The notes beneath the pieces were generated by a model. It was not told where the DNA came from. It was given only the letters and a program-made list of their open reading frames with translations, and made no database searches. Both the position numbers and the translations under genes were made by a program. A stretch of DNA of 64,000 nt from JAACEU01 sp043816165 (GTDB taxonomy: Bacteria; Patescibacteriota; Gracilibacteria; UBA1369; LOWO2-01-FULL-3): positions 1-64,000 of the forward strand of contig JBDRIE010000025.1 of assembly GCA_043816165.1 (NCBI GenBank), read 5' to 3'. Shown piece by piece: positions 51,108 to 60,228 of the stretch (position 1 is its first letter; every line of letters starts with the position of its first letter).

Positions 51108-52712
51108 ATGAAAAAATTATTTTCGCTATTAATTTTGTTGCTGTTTTCGGCTGTGTTTACCGGTTGTGGTAAGGAATATATATATATTGATTCGCTTTAT
51201 CCCGAGGATGAAGCGATGTGGAAGCATATTTTTGACAAAGGTGAATCCATTGAATTTGAAACTGCCCCAATGGGGATTATTTTGCCGCATCACTCTATTA
51301 CGCAATTTACAGTGAATAGTTTTTATGCCGGTTTGGCTAAGGTGAAAGATCCTTCTGTTGTTGTGGTTTTGGGGCCGAATCATTTTGAATCCGGTCTTGA
51401 GACCGGCAAGTCTGACAATGTGCAGACGTGTAACGCGTGTATTTATTCAACTACTGATGGAGATTTGATGCTGGATGAGGATTTTATTGACGATATGGTT
51501 GATGATGGAGTAGCTGTTTATAACGACACTACTTTCGCTCAAGAGCATGCGGTTTTTGCCCATTCTCCTTTTATTAAACACTATTTTCCGGAAGCTACGA
51601 TCGTTCCAATTCTGTTTAAGTGGGATACCTCGATTGATGAGCTGAAGGAGGTAAGTGATTTTTTGGATGAAAATTTACCTGCAGATGCTTTGGTGCTCGC
51701 CAGTGTGGATTTTTCACACTATGTTCCTGATGGAATGGCACTTTTCCACGATGATGCTTCATATGCTTCAATAACTAATTTCGACTATTCTAATATTTTT
51801 GATCTGGAGCTCGACTCACCTTCTTCAATCTATACATTGCTCAGCCTTATGGATGCACGTGGATATATGAATTCTGAATTGAAGAAGCATACGAATTTAA
51901 CTGATTTCATTGATGAACATAAGGAGGAAACCACTAGCCATTTGTATTTTGCCTTTTATAAAGGTGAAGTTGATCCGTATCAGGGAGTGAGTATTTTGGT
52001 GGTTGGTAGTTTGCCGGATGATAATACTTTGGAATTTATGACGAGCTGGAAGTGGGATGAAAATTATGATGAAGCTTCGGATCAGACTATAAATAAGCAG
52101 CTTCGAGATATTCGTGGGACTGAGGATCGGTTTTTGGTGGGAGCTGATTATTACTTATTTGATCATGTTGAAAATGAATGTTCTGTTGAAGAACAAAACT
52201 ATATGAAAATTGCATTCTGTAAGTTTTCTGAGGACGAGGGTGCAGAAAAAGAGTATTTGGATATTATCGATAAAATCAAAGAAGATGTTGATGAAGTTGT
52301 GCTTCTTTTTGATTATCAAGGCGGTGGTGAAGTTGATGAAGATAGAAAATTCTTCACACGTGCTCTGGCGAAAAAGGGTGTAGATATTTTTATTGGGCGT
52401 GGGCTTAAGGAGATCGTTCCTTTTGAAACTTATAAGGGAAATTTGCTTTTCCATAATCTTGGAAATTTCATTGTGGACAACAAACTGGTTACTGACTTGA
52501 ATGCTTTGTCTTCAGGAATCGCGCTTGGACTTCATATTACTCCATACAATTACATTATTTATACTTTCCCTGTTTCGATTACAAATGGCTATCCAACGCT
52601 TGAGGATTACTCCAAACGGACTACGCTATTTAATATTTATAAAGAAGATGCTATATTGGACCGCCATGATAGTACCAATCAGGATAAGGGGTTTATAAAT
52701 GTTGAAAGATAG
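51108..52712 (+). CDS. Lipoprotein: AmmeMemoRadiSam B (MEMO)-like domain fused to a degenerate CapA-like region
   Basis: 534 residues, lipobox FTGC (Cys at residue 20). Residues about 50-280 are MEMO-like: GIILPHHSI, VVLGPNHFESG, QEHAVFAHSPFIKHYFPEATIVPILF, LASVDFSHYVPDGMA, DSPSSIYTLLSL. Residues about 390-500 resemble the second half of CapA (poly-gamma-glutamate synthesis/metallophosphatase family): VVLLFDYQGGGEVDEDRKFFTRALAKKGVDIFIGRG, NLLFHNLGNFIVDN. In CapA the metal ligands are HWG and GHHPH; here they read DYQ and GRGLKE, so metal binding is probably lost. mutL starts one base after the stop. Confidence 0.75.
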   Translation: MKKLFSLLILLLFSAVFTGCGKEYIYIDSLYPEDEAMWKHIFDKGESIEFETAPMGIILPHHSITQFTVNSFYAGLAKVKDPSVVVVLGPNHFESGLETGKSDNVQTCNACIYSTTDGDLMLDEDFIDDMVDDGVAVYNDTTFAQEHAVFAHSPFIKHYFPEATIVPILFKWDTSIDELKEVSDFLDENLPADALVLASVDFSHYVPDGMALFHDDASYASITNFDYSNIFDLELDSPSSIYTLLSLMDARGYMNSELKKHTNLTDFIDEHKEETTSHLYFAFYKGEVDPYQGVSILVVGSLPDDNTLEFMTSWKWDENYDEASDQTINKQLRDIRGTEDRFLVGADYYLFDHVENECSVEEQNYMKIAFCKFSEDEGAEKEYLDIIDKIKEDVDEVVLLFDYQGGGEVDEDRKFFTRALAKKGVDIFIGRGLKEIVPFETYKGNLLFHNLGNFIVDNKLVTDLNALSSGIALGLHITPYNYIIYTFPVSITNGYPTLEDYSKRTTLFNIYKEDAILDRHDSTNQDKGFINVER

Positions 52713-52713
52713 T

Positions 52714-54462
52714 ATGTCTGTAATAAAGATTCTTCCGGAAAATTTGGTCAATCAGATTGCTGCAGGTGAGGTGGTTGAAAGGCCTTCTAGTGTGGTCAAG
52801 GAGCTTGTTGAAAACAGTATTGATGCCGGGGCCGGGCGTGTTTTGGTCGATGTGAGGGATGGAGGGAAGACTTTTATTAAAATTACCGATAATGGGTGTG
52901 GGATGTCGCGAGACGATCTTGAAATGGCATTGCAAAGGCATGCAACTAGCAAGATTTCTAGCGAGGCTGATTTGTGGAAAATAAAAACTATGGGGTTTCG
53001 TGGTGAGGCTCTGGCGAGTATTGCTTCGGTTTCGAAGATGGTTATCAAGAGTAAAACTGCCGGTGAAGTCGGGGGTGCAATGATCGAGTGCAATGGTGGG
53101 GATATGGTTTCGGCGAATGATGTCGGTATGAGTGACGGGACTGTGATCGAGGTTTATGATTTGTTTTTTAATACTCCGGCTCGGCAGAAATATCTAAAAA
53201 AAGAGAGTACCGAGCTTGGGCAGATAACTTCTACGATGAATAATATTGCTTTGGCTAACCCTTCTGTGGCTTTCAAGTTGATTCATAATGGGAAGGCGGT
53301 ATTTGATTTGGCGCCTGTTACGGATTTGATTTCGCGGGTGAGGGATGTTTTTGGGGTGGCGACTGCGGAGGCGATGATCCCTGTGTTTTATGGAGGAAGC
53401 AGTTTTCAGGTTGAGGGTTTTGTGGGGAAGCCGGCGTTGAGTCGAAGTACAACTAAACATCAATACTTTTTTGTTAATGGTCGTTATGTTCAGCACTTTT
53501 TATTGGCGCATTCAATCAAATCTGCGTTTCATTCGATGTTGATGGAAAACAAGAAACCGGTTTTTGTTATAAATATTACGATCGATCCATCTTTGATTGA
53601 TGTGAATGTGCATCCGCGGAAGTTGGAAGTGCGTTTTGAAGATCAGCAAAGGATGATTCGGACTATGTATTCGTGTGTAAAAGCGGCATTGGAGAAAGAA
53701 AGCCTGACTCCTCTCGGAATTACTGAGTCGAAAAGGTATATGTCAGACAGTTTCCCGAAGGAAAACAATTATGCGAAAGCTGGAAATGTTCAAGATGCAA
53801 TTTCATTTTCCAAAGATTTTTTGGCAGAAAGAGATTCCCGCCAAATTCAGCAAACTTCTTTGCCAACGGGTATTTCTGAGGAGGAGGAAGAAGGTATGCA
53901 AGCAATTTCCCAAGTCTCTGAGTCGTATATTGTCGCTCAGGATCAGGGCGGGCTTGTTTTGATTGATCAGCATGCCGCTCATGAAAGAGTTCGATATGAA
54001 CAATTGATGGATCAATATGAAAATGAACAAAAAGCTGTTCAGCCTTTGCTTGTACCTTTGCAGATTGAGTTTTCCGGAGATGAGGTTTCGGTGATCGAAG
54101 ATAATAAGGAAATTTTTGATGGATTGGGGTTTGATGTTGAGCATTTTGGAGGAAAAACTTTTGTGGTGAATGGTGTTCCAGCGTTTTTGTCGGGGGAAGA
54201 TGCCGAGGGAGTGATAAAGGGAGTTTTGGATGATATTTTGAATGAATCTAAACCTTCGCGTGTTCAGGGATTTGAGGAAGTTATCAATTATATGGCTTGC
54301 AGGAGTGCTATAAAGTTTGGGCAAAAGTTGAGTTTGGGGGAAATGCAGGTATTGATTGATGATATGTCGAAGTTGGAGAGGCCATATACTTGTCCTCATG
54401 GTCGTCCAACAATGATTTCACTTACTTTAAGTGAGCTTGAGAAGATGTTTGGAAGAAAGTAA
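52714..54462 (+). CDS. mutL: DNA mismatch repair protein MutL
   Basis: 582 residues from the ATG at 52714 (MSVIKILPENLVNQIAAGEVVERPSSV), one base after the previous stop (TAGTATG); an ATG at 52699 lies in the preceding gene. GHKL ATPase: ELVENSIDAGA, ITDNGCGM, TMGFRGEALASI. The C-terminal domain has DQHAAHERVRYE, the metal-binding endonuclease motif found in MutL of bacteria without MutH. It couples MutS recognition to strand cutting. Confidence 0.95.
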   Translation: MSVIKILPENLVNQIAAGEVVERPSSVVKELVENSIDAGAGRVLVDVRDGGKTFIKITDNGCGMSRDDLEMALQRHATSKISSEADLWKIKTMGFRGEALASIASVSKMVIKSKTAGEVGGAMIECNGGDMVSANDVGMSDGTVIEVYDLFFNTPARQKYLKKESTELGQITSTMNNIALANPSVAFKLIHNGKAVFDLAPVTDLISRVRDVFGVATAEAMIPVFYGGSSFQVEGFVGKPALSRSTTKHQYFFVNGRYVQHFLLAHSIKSAFHSMLMENKKPVFVINITIDPSLIDVNVHPRKLEVRFEDQQRMIRTMYSCVKAALEKESLTPLGITESKRYMSDSFPKENNYAKAGNVQDAISFSKDFLAERDSRQIQQTSLPTGISEEEEEGMQAISQVSESYIVAQDQGGLVLIDQHAAHERVRYEQLMDQYENEQKAVQPLLVPLQIEFSGDEVSVIEDNKEIFDGLGFDVEHFGGKTFVVNGVPAFLSGEDAEGVIKGVLDDILNESKPSRVQGFEEVINYMACRSAIKFGQKLSLGEMQVLIDDMSKLERPYTCPHGRPTMISLTLSELEKMFGRK

Positions 54463-56592
54463 TTATTTTCCCCATAAAGCTGAAAAATATTTATCATAAA
54501 CAAGTGTCGTGGCGTACGTGATGTCCCCTTCCGAAGTCAAAGTGGCGTCTTCCGGGTGAATAGATAGGCTGTATATTTCATCCGCCTTTGAAACGGTTTT
54601 TGTAAATATGCTGCCTTTGCTTCCCGGCTGTTTTTCAATTATTAATTTGTAAGTAGCTACCGGTTCGAAATCCAAAGTAAACGGGAGGCTGTATTTTATC
54701 CAAACTTCTGAAGTTTCACCTGCCTTAGTATTCATTTCCAAAAAGAAATAGGTCTTTTTGAGATCTTTATCGTACATAGTCTGCACGTCAGCCCCATCTG
54801 TCTCTATTAAAACGCTTCCTTCAGGGACATAAATTCTTGTGGAAACTTTGTTTTCACCTCGTCCCAAAATATCAATTATATTATCCGGCATTTCGTCGAA
54901 TCCATATCCCGCCAGAATCTTTTTCCACATAAAATAAATCTCGTCTGTCCAGAGATGTGATCGCTCCACGGTTATTTCATTTGTAATTTTCCCATTTATA
55001 TCAATATCCGTGTGGTGTTGAATCACTTCTTCCATGAATTGCTCGGATTTTGTGCCGCCTGTGGAGATGTGTATCACGCTCAGATAATCTTCTTCCGGTT
55101 CTGAAATGTGGACAGAACCATCCAGTCCTGTGGACTCGAATAACGCTTGTATCTCCTCGTCGCTCGAGTACATCATGATGTGTTTTTGCTGGATTGCTTT
55201 GTACATTTTGCTGGAAACTTTGCTGATGTTTTCCTCTTTTAGAATCGCTTCTTTGAATAGCGGGACAAATACTTTGAGCAGGTGTTTCGGATCTTCTTCT
55301 CCCCAAACTTTTCCTTCGATCACGTAGCTGAGAAGCAAATTGTAGTTTTCCGAGTCGAGTGCTCCAAAGTTGCCGACTTGGATTGGGCCTGTGATTTCCA
55401 GCATGTCCATTAGTAGACCTTGATTGATTGCGATCACTGTGTCGACTGTTGGGCCGCCTTCTTTTTCGAGGAACCAACGTGCTTTTTTGGCTGAAGTTGG
55501 GAAGTCCGGTGAATAGTTGCTATCCCTTAAACGCCAGTTTTTTGTCCAGGGTTTGAACTCTTCCGGTGGTTCTATTATTCCGCCGTATGATCCGTCTATA
55601 TCGTAGACGTCGTAGGTTTCGAGTTTTTCGATGTACCCTTCGTTGATGTCCATTATTGCGTAACTTCCGATGAATCCACCTGATGGTCTGATCTCGTTGT
55701 TGTTTTGGAATAAGATTAAGTACCTGTGTGGGTATCTGTCTCCGAGGAGTTTGAGGATTGCCGGAAAATACTCTGAAGTTGCTGCGAGTGTGTTCGAGAT
55801 TTCCTCAATTTTTGTTTTTGCTAATGTTACCCTGGCTCTGAGTTCCGGTGGCAAAGTGCTTTCTTCTATCGTCAGAATTTGTTCTGATGCCAGATTGATT
55901 TGTTCGATAGCCAAGTCGGTTTTTTCGAGTCCTAATCTGAGGCTGTCAGTAATTGATGGTGGAGATGGCTGGTCCGGATTGTTTTTTGTGACGAAATAAA
56001 GTGGAATTTTGTTGAACTCTTCCACCGCTTCCAGAAAATACTTCCCTGCGAATGAAAAATATTTACCTCCTTCCAGCATTGCATTAACGGCTTGTCCTAC
56101 ACTTGAATCCTCATTGTAAAACGAATAATCGGTATTTATAAACCAAAGTTCGTCCTCGGCTTCCTCAAAATTTGTAATTGCCTTATCAAAGGATTCCAAA
56201 GCATTATCGAACTGGATTTGTGTGGCACTTTTCCCCGCATCCAGAATGTAATTGTAACCTTGATATGCCGTGTCTGAGATATCTTTCTCTATTGTTTTCC
56301 CGATTACATAAACGTTTACTATGTTGATCGCAAAAATTATCAAAAAACCCGCGAGCGCGACTCTTATCAAATTCCCCAAATACTTTGGAGGGTTAAATTT
56401 TTTCCCGCGAATATAAATATAATTCTCTTTTTTGCTTGAATAAAGGTCTTTTACCTCCCTTATTGGAGTGTCTTCTTTGTAGATATTATTTTCTGTCTTT
56501 TCAATAGGTTTCTTTTTTCCCGAAACCTTCCCTTTCAAGTCAATTTTCTTGTGACTAGGATCTATTTTTATATCTTTCGAGTTTTTTGGCAT
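54463..56592 (-). CDS. DUF4012 domain-containing membrane-anchored protein
   Basis: 709 residues. A Lys-rich cytoplasmic N-terminus, one membrane segment (VALAGFLIIFAINIVNVYVIG, about residues 75-96), and a large extracytoplasmic part. The DUF4012 signature is visible at about 300-420: RYLILFQNNNEIRPSGGFIGSYAIMDI, DVYDIDGSYGG, LRDSNYSPDFPTSAKKARWFLEKEG. DUF4012 proteins occur in CPR and Actinobacteria and may be surface or envelope-assembly proteins; role unproven. It shares the strand and a one-base gap with the DUF3352 gene upstream, so they form an operon. Confidence 0.85.
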   Translation of the reverse strand: MPKNSKDIKIDPSHKKIDLKGKVSGKKKPIEKTENNIYKEDTPIREVKDLYSSKKENYIYIRGKKFNPPKYLGNLIRVALAGFLIIFAINIVNVYVIGKTIEKDISDTAYQGYNYILDAGKSATQIQFDNALESFDKAITNFEEAEDELWFINTDYSFYNEDSSVGQAVNAMLEGGKYFSFAGKYFLEAVEEFNKIPLYFVTKNNPDQPSPPSITDSLRLGLEKTDLAIEQINLASEQILTIEESTLPPELRARVTLAKTKIEEISNTLAATSEYFPAILKLLGDRYPHRYLILFQNNNEIRPSGGFIGSYAIMDINEGYIEKLETYDVYDIDGSYGGIIEPPEEFKPWTKNWRLRDSNYSPDFPTSAKKARWFLEKEGGPTVDTVIAINQGLLMDMLEITGPIQVGNFGALDSENYNLLLSYVIEGKVWGEEDPKHLLKVFVPLFKEAILKEENISKVSSKMYKAIQQKHIMMYSSDEEIQALFESTGLDGSVHISEPEEDYLSVIHISTGGTKSEQFMEEVIQHHTDIDINGKITNEITVERSHLWTDEIYFMWKKILAGYGFDEMPDNIIDILGRGENKVSTRIYVPEGSVLIETDGADVQTMYDKDLKKTYFFLEMNTKAGETSEVWIKYSLPFTLDFEPVATYKLIIEKQPGSKGSIFTKTVSKADEIYSLSIHPEDATLTSEGDITYATTLVYDKYFSALWGK

Positions 56593-56593
56593 A

Positions 56594-58300
56594 TTACTTG
56601 ATACGCAAGTAATTAATTGATGTTATCCCATCGTCAAAATAGCTTTTGCCCGAGCTTAAAGATGAAATAAGTCCGAGTATTGGTGGTAGGGCTCCCTCAT
56701 CAAACATTGTTGGGAGAAGCTCTTCCATGTTGAAATAAGAAACTTCGTCCGAATGTTTTAAGACCGGAGCTATTAGTTTTGAGTATGTATCTGATACTTT
56801 CAAACTGCTTATTTCTCCGTTTTTTGCGTCAATTGCGCTTTTGATTCCTTGTGTGTCTGTAGCAATTATTGCGACATTATCGATGATTGAATATGCTACG
56901 ACCCAGTCTTGTTTGCCCATTCTCAACTCATAAATTGTTGTTCCTTGATATATAACTTCTTCTTTCGTTATCGCTTCAGCAACTGCCACTATTTCTTTTG
57001 AAACTGTTCCATCTTCCAAAATGTGTTCTACTACTTTTGGTTCGAATACAGCTCCGATTTCTGCAAAATTGTCAGCTATTTCATGGATTCTTACCGCTTC
57101 TGAGGATGGATCGTCCAGTTCAACTATCAATTTGTAAATCTGCCCTTCTCCATCTTTCTCCATTGCTAATGCAAATTCGTTTGCAAACAGAGGCAGAAGG
57201 TCAGTCTTGAAATTCACTTCCGGTCCGAAATATTTTTGAGAATATCCCTGAAGAATTTTGTCGAAGACTTCGATTACTGCATTGTCTCCTCCCGCTAATG
57301 CTTCGAGCATTCTTTTCACTTGGTATTCCAGATTTTCACCTCCCCAGAATGCCATGGTATTTGCGTCCACATATTCGCTAAGGTTTGCCGAATATTTTTC
57401 TTTGAAGTCAATGTATTTGCTGTCTTGCAGGACCGCCCTGTTTAGGCTGATAAATGTTTGGATTGCGAATTTGTCATCCAATGCCACCAACGCCAATCCT
57501 TCAGAATCGAGTAGGCTCATGAATGGCTGTACCGTTTCTACAGATAATCCTTTTTCGCTCAAGAAAGGGAATGCCTGGAAGAAGTCAGCATCGATTTTGT
57601 TAAAATTGACGAAGAAATATACCGCTTTGTTTAGTGGCATGTTGTCGTCGATTCTTCTATAGCTTTCTGAATCGTAGAGCCTTTTTCCTGATGGAGTTTG
57701 TAGTTCCTTTATCACTTCTTCGTTGTCGCTGATTATTATATATTCGCTTAGGAGAGCCTTGGTTCGGCCGTCTACCTTGCTGTCTTCAATATATTTTTTT
57801 GCATTTGTTTCACTAAATACCTCTGCAAAATAGACCAGGTCCACCTGTTCTCGTTCCGGTGATTTGATTACAGCTACTCCCACTACTCTTCCTAACCATG
57901 GAGCGATTTCTGAGTCGTAGTCTACGAGGAATTTTTCTTCCAAAAGCTTGATGAGGTTTTTGGCAGAGTACTCTTCGTGCCCTTCAAGCAGGGTAAATGT
58001 CTTGGTGAATTGGTTGTGGTCAAAATTGCTGTTTATTTCGACGATTGCGATTGTCTGTTCAGCAGGGAGTAATTGGGCAATAGGTCTGGGCTTGAATGCT
58101 TTTTGGAAAAGCAAGTAGCCGACTGATACGAGGATTGCAATCATTATCAAAGCCAGGATTCCACCTAGGATTTGTTTTTTGGAAATTTTGATTTTGGATT
58201 TTTTGATTTTGGATTTTTTCTTCTCCTCTTTTTTAACTTTTTTCTTTGGGGCTTTGTCCTTCTCCCTTCTTTCTTTTTTTGCTTTGGATTTTTTACCCAT
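56594..58300 (-). CDS. DUF3352-type membrane-anchored protein
   Basis: 568 residues. A Lys-rich cytoplasmic N-terminus (about 40 residues, repeated KKSKIKK), one membrane segment (LGGILALIMIAILVSVGYLLF), then an extracytoplasmic part with the DUF3352 outline: LLPAEQTIAIVEINSNFD, WLGRVVGVAVI, YRRIDDNMPLNKAVYFFVN, and ...NVAIIATDTQGIKSAI. Function unknown. First gene of the pair with DUF4012. Confidence 0.8.
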   Translation of the reverse strand: MGKKSKAKKERREKDKAPKKKVKKEEKKKSKIKKSKIKISKKQILGGILALIMIAILVSVGYLLFQKAFKPRPIAQLLPAEQTIAIVEINSNFDHNQFTKTFTLLEGHEEYSAKNLIKLLEEKFLVDYDSEIAPWLGRVVGVAVIKSPEREQVDLVYFAEVFSETNAKKYIEDSKVDGRTKALLSEYIIISDNEEVIKELQTPSGKRLYDSESYRRIDDNMPLNKAVYFFVNFNKIDADFFQAFPFLSEKGLSVETVQPFMSLLDSEGLALVALDDKFAIQTFISLNRAVLQDSKYIDFKEKYSANLSEYVDANTMAFWGGENLEYQVKRMLEALAGGDNAVIEVFDKILQGYSQKYFGPEVNFKTDLLPLFANEFALAMEKDGEGQIYKLIVELDDPSSEAVRIHEIADNFAEIGAVFEPKVVEHILEDGTVSKEIVAVAEAITKEEVIYQGTTIYELRMGKQDWVVAYSIIDNVAIIATDTQGIKSAIDAKNGEISSLKVSDTYSKLIAPVLKHSDEVSYFNMEELLPTMFDEGALPPILGLISSLSSGKSYFDDGITSINYLRIK

Positions 58301-58360
58301 ATTTGATTAGTCAGTGTTTTGTTAATAATATACGGTTTTTGGTTGAAATAAAAATCATTA

Positions 58361-58389
58361 TTGTAAGTTTGTGAGAATTTTCGTAGAAT
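58361..58389 (+). promoter_or_regulatory. alaS promoter
   Basis: -35 TTGTAA (58361-58366), 17-base spacer, -10 TAGAAT (58384-58389). The ATG at 58414 gives a leader of about 18 bases with no Shine-Dalgarno. Confidence 0.55.
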
Positions 58390-58413
58390 GGACGGGCTTA
58401 TAACGATTTTCAT

Positions 58414-60228
58414 ATGACTGCAAATGAGTTAAGACGGCTGTACATCGACTTTTTTGTCAATAAACATGACCATAGAGAGATTGGTGGTGCGTCATTGATT
58501 CCGGAAAATGATCCGACTGTTCTGTTTACGACTGCGGGTATGCATCCTTTGGTGCCATTTTTGATGGGAGAGCCTCATCCTTCCGGTCGTAGGCTTGTGA
58601 ATATACAGAAATGCATAAGGACCGGGGATATTGATGAGGTTGGGGATGAAACGCATCTGACGTTTTTTGAGATGTTGGGAAATTGGTCGCTTGGAGATTA
58701 TTTCAAGGAGGGGGCTATCAAGATGAGTCATGAGTTTTTGACTAGTTCTAGGGAGAATGGAGGGCTTGGCTTACCGATGGATATGTTGGCTGTTTCGGTT
58801 TTTGAGGGTGATAATGACGCTCCTCGTGATGATGAATCGGCTGATATTTGGCGTGGACTTGGTTTTGACGATGAACGGATTGCGTTTTTGGATAAGTCTG
58901 AGAATTGGTGGGGACCTGCCGGTGCGACCGGGCCTTGTGGTCCTGATACCGAGATGTTTTATTGGAGCGGTGAAGGTGATGCTCCTGCGGCTTTTGATCC
59001 GGATGATGATCGATGGGTGGAAATCTGGAATGACGTATTTATGCAATATAACAAAAAAGAGGATGGGAGTTTTGAGGAGCTTTCGCAGAAAAATGTGGAT
59101 ACGGGGATGGGATTTGACAGGACTTTGGCGGTTTTGAGTGGCGTGGGGACTCCATTTGAGACTGAACTTTTTGCTCGAATACTGGGTGAGATCAGATTGT
59201 TGGCAAATTATAGTTCACCGGATGCGGCTCAACAGAAATCTGAACGAATTATTGCCGATCATTTGCGTACCGCTACTTTTATATTGGGAGATCCTCAGGG
59301 AGTTACTCCTTCAAATACCGATCAGGGATATGTTCTTCGGCGATTGATTCGTAGGTCTGTTATTCATGGACGAAAATTGGGTATTGAGTCTGATTTCGCT
59401 CGTAAGATTGCGGAGATTGTAGTCGAAGATTATGGGGATTTTTATACTGAGTTGGTTGAGAATGCGACACGGATTTACGTGGAAATTGCGGGAGAGGAGG
59501 AGAACTTTAAGAGAACTTTGAACAAAGGTTTGTCCGTTTTGCATAAGGAAATGTCGCAACATGATAAGAGCAAGGGAGTGCGTGGTTTTGATGAAAAGTT
59601 CTTTTTTGAAATGTTTGCGACTTACGGATTTCCGGTTGAGATGACTTGCGAGGAGATGGAGGATAGCGGCTGGACTTCGGGCGACGAGGATCGTAACTAT
59701 ATTATGGAAAAATTTGAAAAATATTTTGATGAGCACCAAGCCTTGTCACGAGCGGGAGCTGAGAAAAAGTTTTCCGGTGGTTTGGCTGATCATGGTGAGG
59801 ACGTGACTAAGTTGCATACGGCAACGCACTTACTGCATCGGGCTTTGCGGCAGGTTTTGGGCAATCATGTTGAGCAAAAAGGTTCAAATATTACTCCTGA
59901 AAGGCTCCGTTTTGATTTTACTCATGGGGAGAAAATGACCGACGATGAGGTTGCGGAGGTTGAGCGTTTGGTGAATGAAGTGATTGATAAGGGCATTGAT
60001 ATTGGCTGTGAGGAAATGGGCGTGGATAAGGCGAAAGAGGCGGGAGCAATTGGCCTTTTTGAATCAAAATACGGGGAAAAGGTGAAGGTTTATACTGTGG
60101 GAGATTTTAGTAAAGAGATTTGTGGAGGGCCGCATGTGGGGAATACGAGTGAGCTGGGGCATTTTAGGATCAAGAAAGAGCAATCTTCGAGTGCGGGGGT
60201 GAGGAGGATAAAAGCGGTTTTAGAGTAA
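58414..60228 (+). CDS. alaS: Alanine--tRNA ligase, C-terminally shortened
   Basis: 604 residues compared with about 875 in most bacteria. Catalytic class II domain: VLFTTAGMHPLVPFLMGE, FFEMLGNWSLGDYFKE, and the ATP site GATGPCGPDTEMFYW. Then the tRNA-recognition helices and an editing domain with HTATHLLH and CGGPHVGNTSELG (zinc ligands H, H, C, H). It ends soon after the editing core (SSAGVRRIKAVLE), so the DHHA1/C-Ala region is missing. Editing and charging should both remain possible. The stop overlaps the facing miaB by nine bases. Confidence 0.95.
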   Translation: MTANELRRLYIDFFVNKHDHREIGGASLIPENDPTVLFTTAGMHPLVPFLMGEPHPSGRRLVNIQKCIRTGDIDEVGDETHLTFFEMLGNWSLGDYFKEGAIKMSHEFLTSSRENGGLGLPMDMLAVSVFEGDNDAPRDDESADIWRGLGFDDERIAFLDKSENWWGPAGATGPCGPDTEMFYWSGEGDAPAAFDPDDDRWVEIWNDVFMQYNKKEDGSFEELSQKNVDTGMGFDRTLAVLSGVGTPFETELFARILGEIRLLANYSSPDAAQQKSERIIADHLRTATFILGDPQGVTPSNTDQGYVLRRLIRRSVIHGRKLGIESDFARKIAEIVVEDYGDFYTELVENATRIYVEIAGEEENFKRTLNKGLSVLHKEMSQHDKSKGVRGFDEKFFFEMFATYGFPVEMTCEEMEDSGWTSGDEDRNYIMEKFEKYFDEHQALSRAGAEKKFSGGLADHGEDVTKLHTATHLLHRALRQVLGNHVEQKGSNITPERLRFDFTHGEKMTDDEVAEVERLVNEVIDKGIDIGCEEMGVDKAKEAGAIGLFESKYGEKVKVYTVGDFSKEICGGPHVGNTSELGHFRIKKEQSSSAGVRRIKAVLE

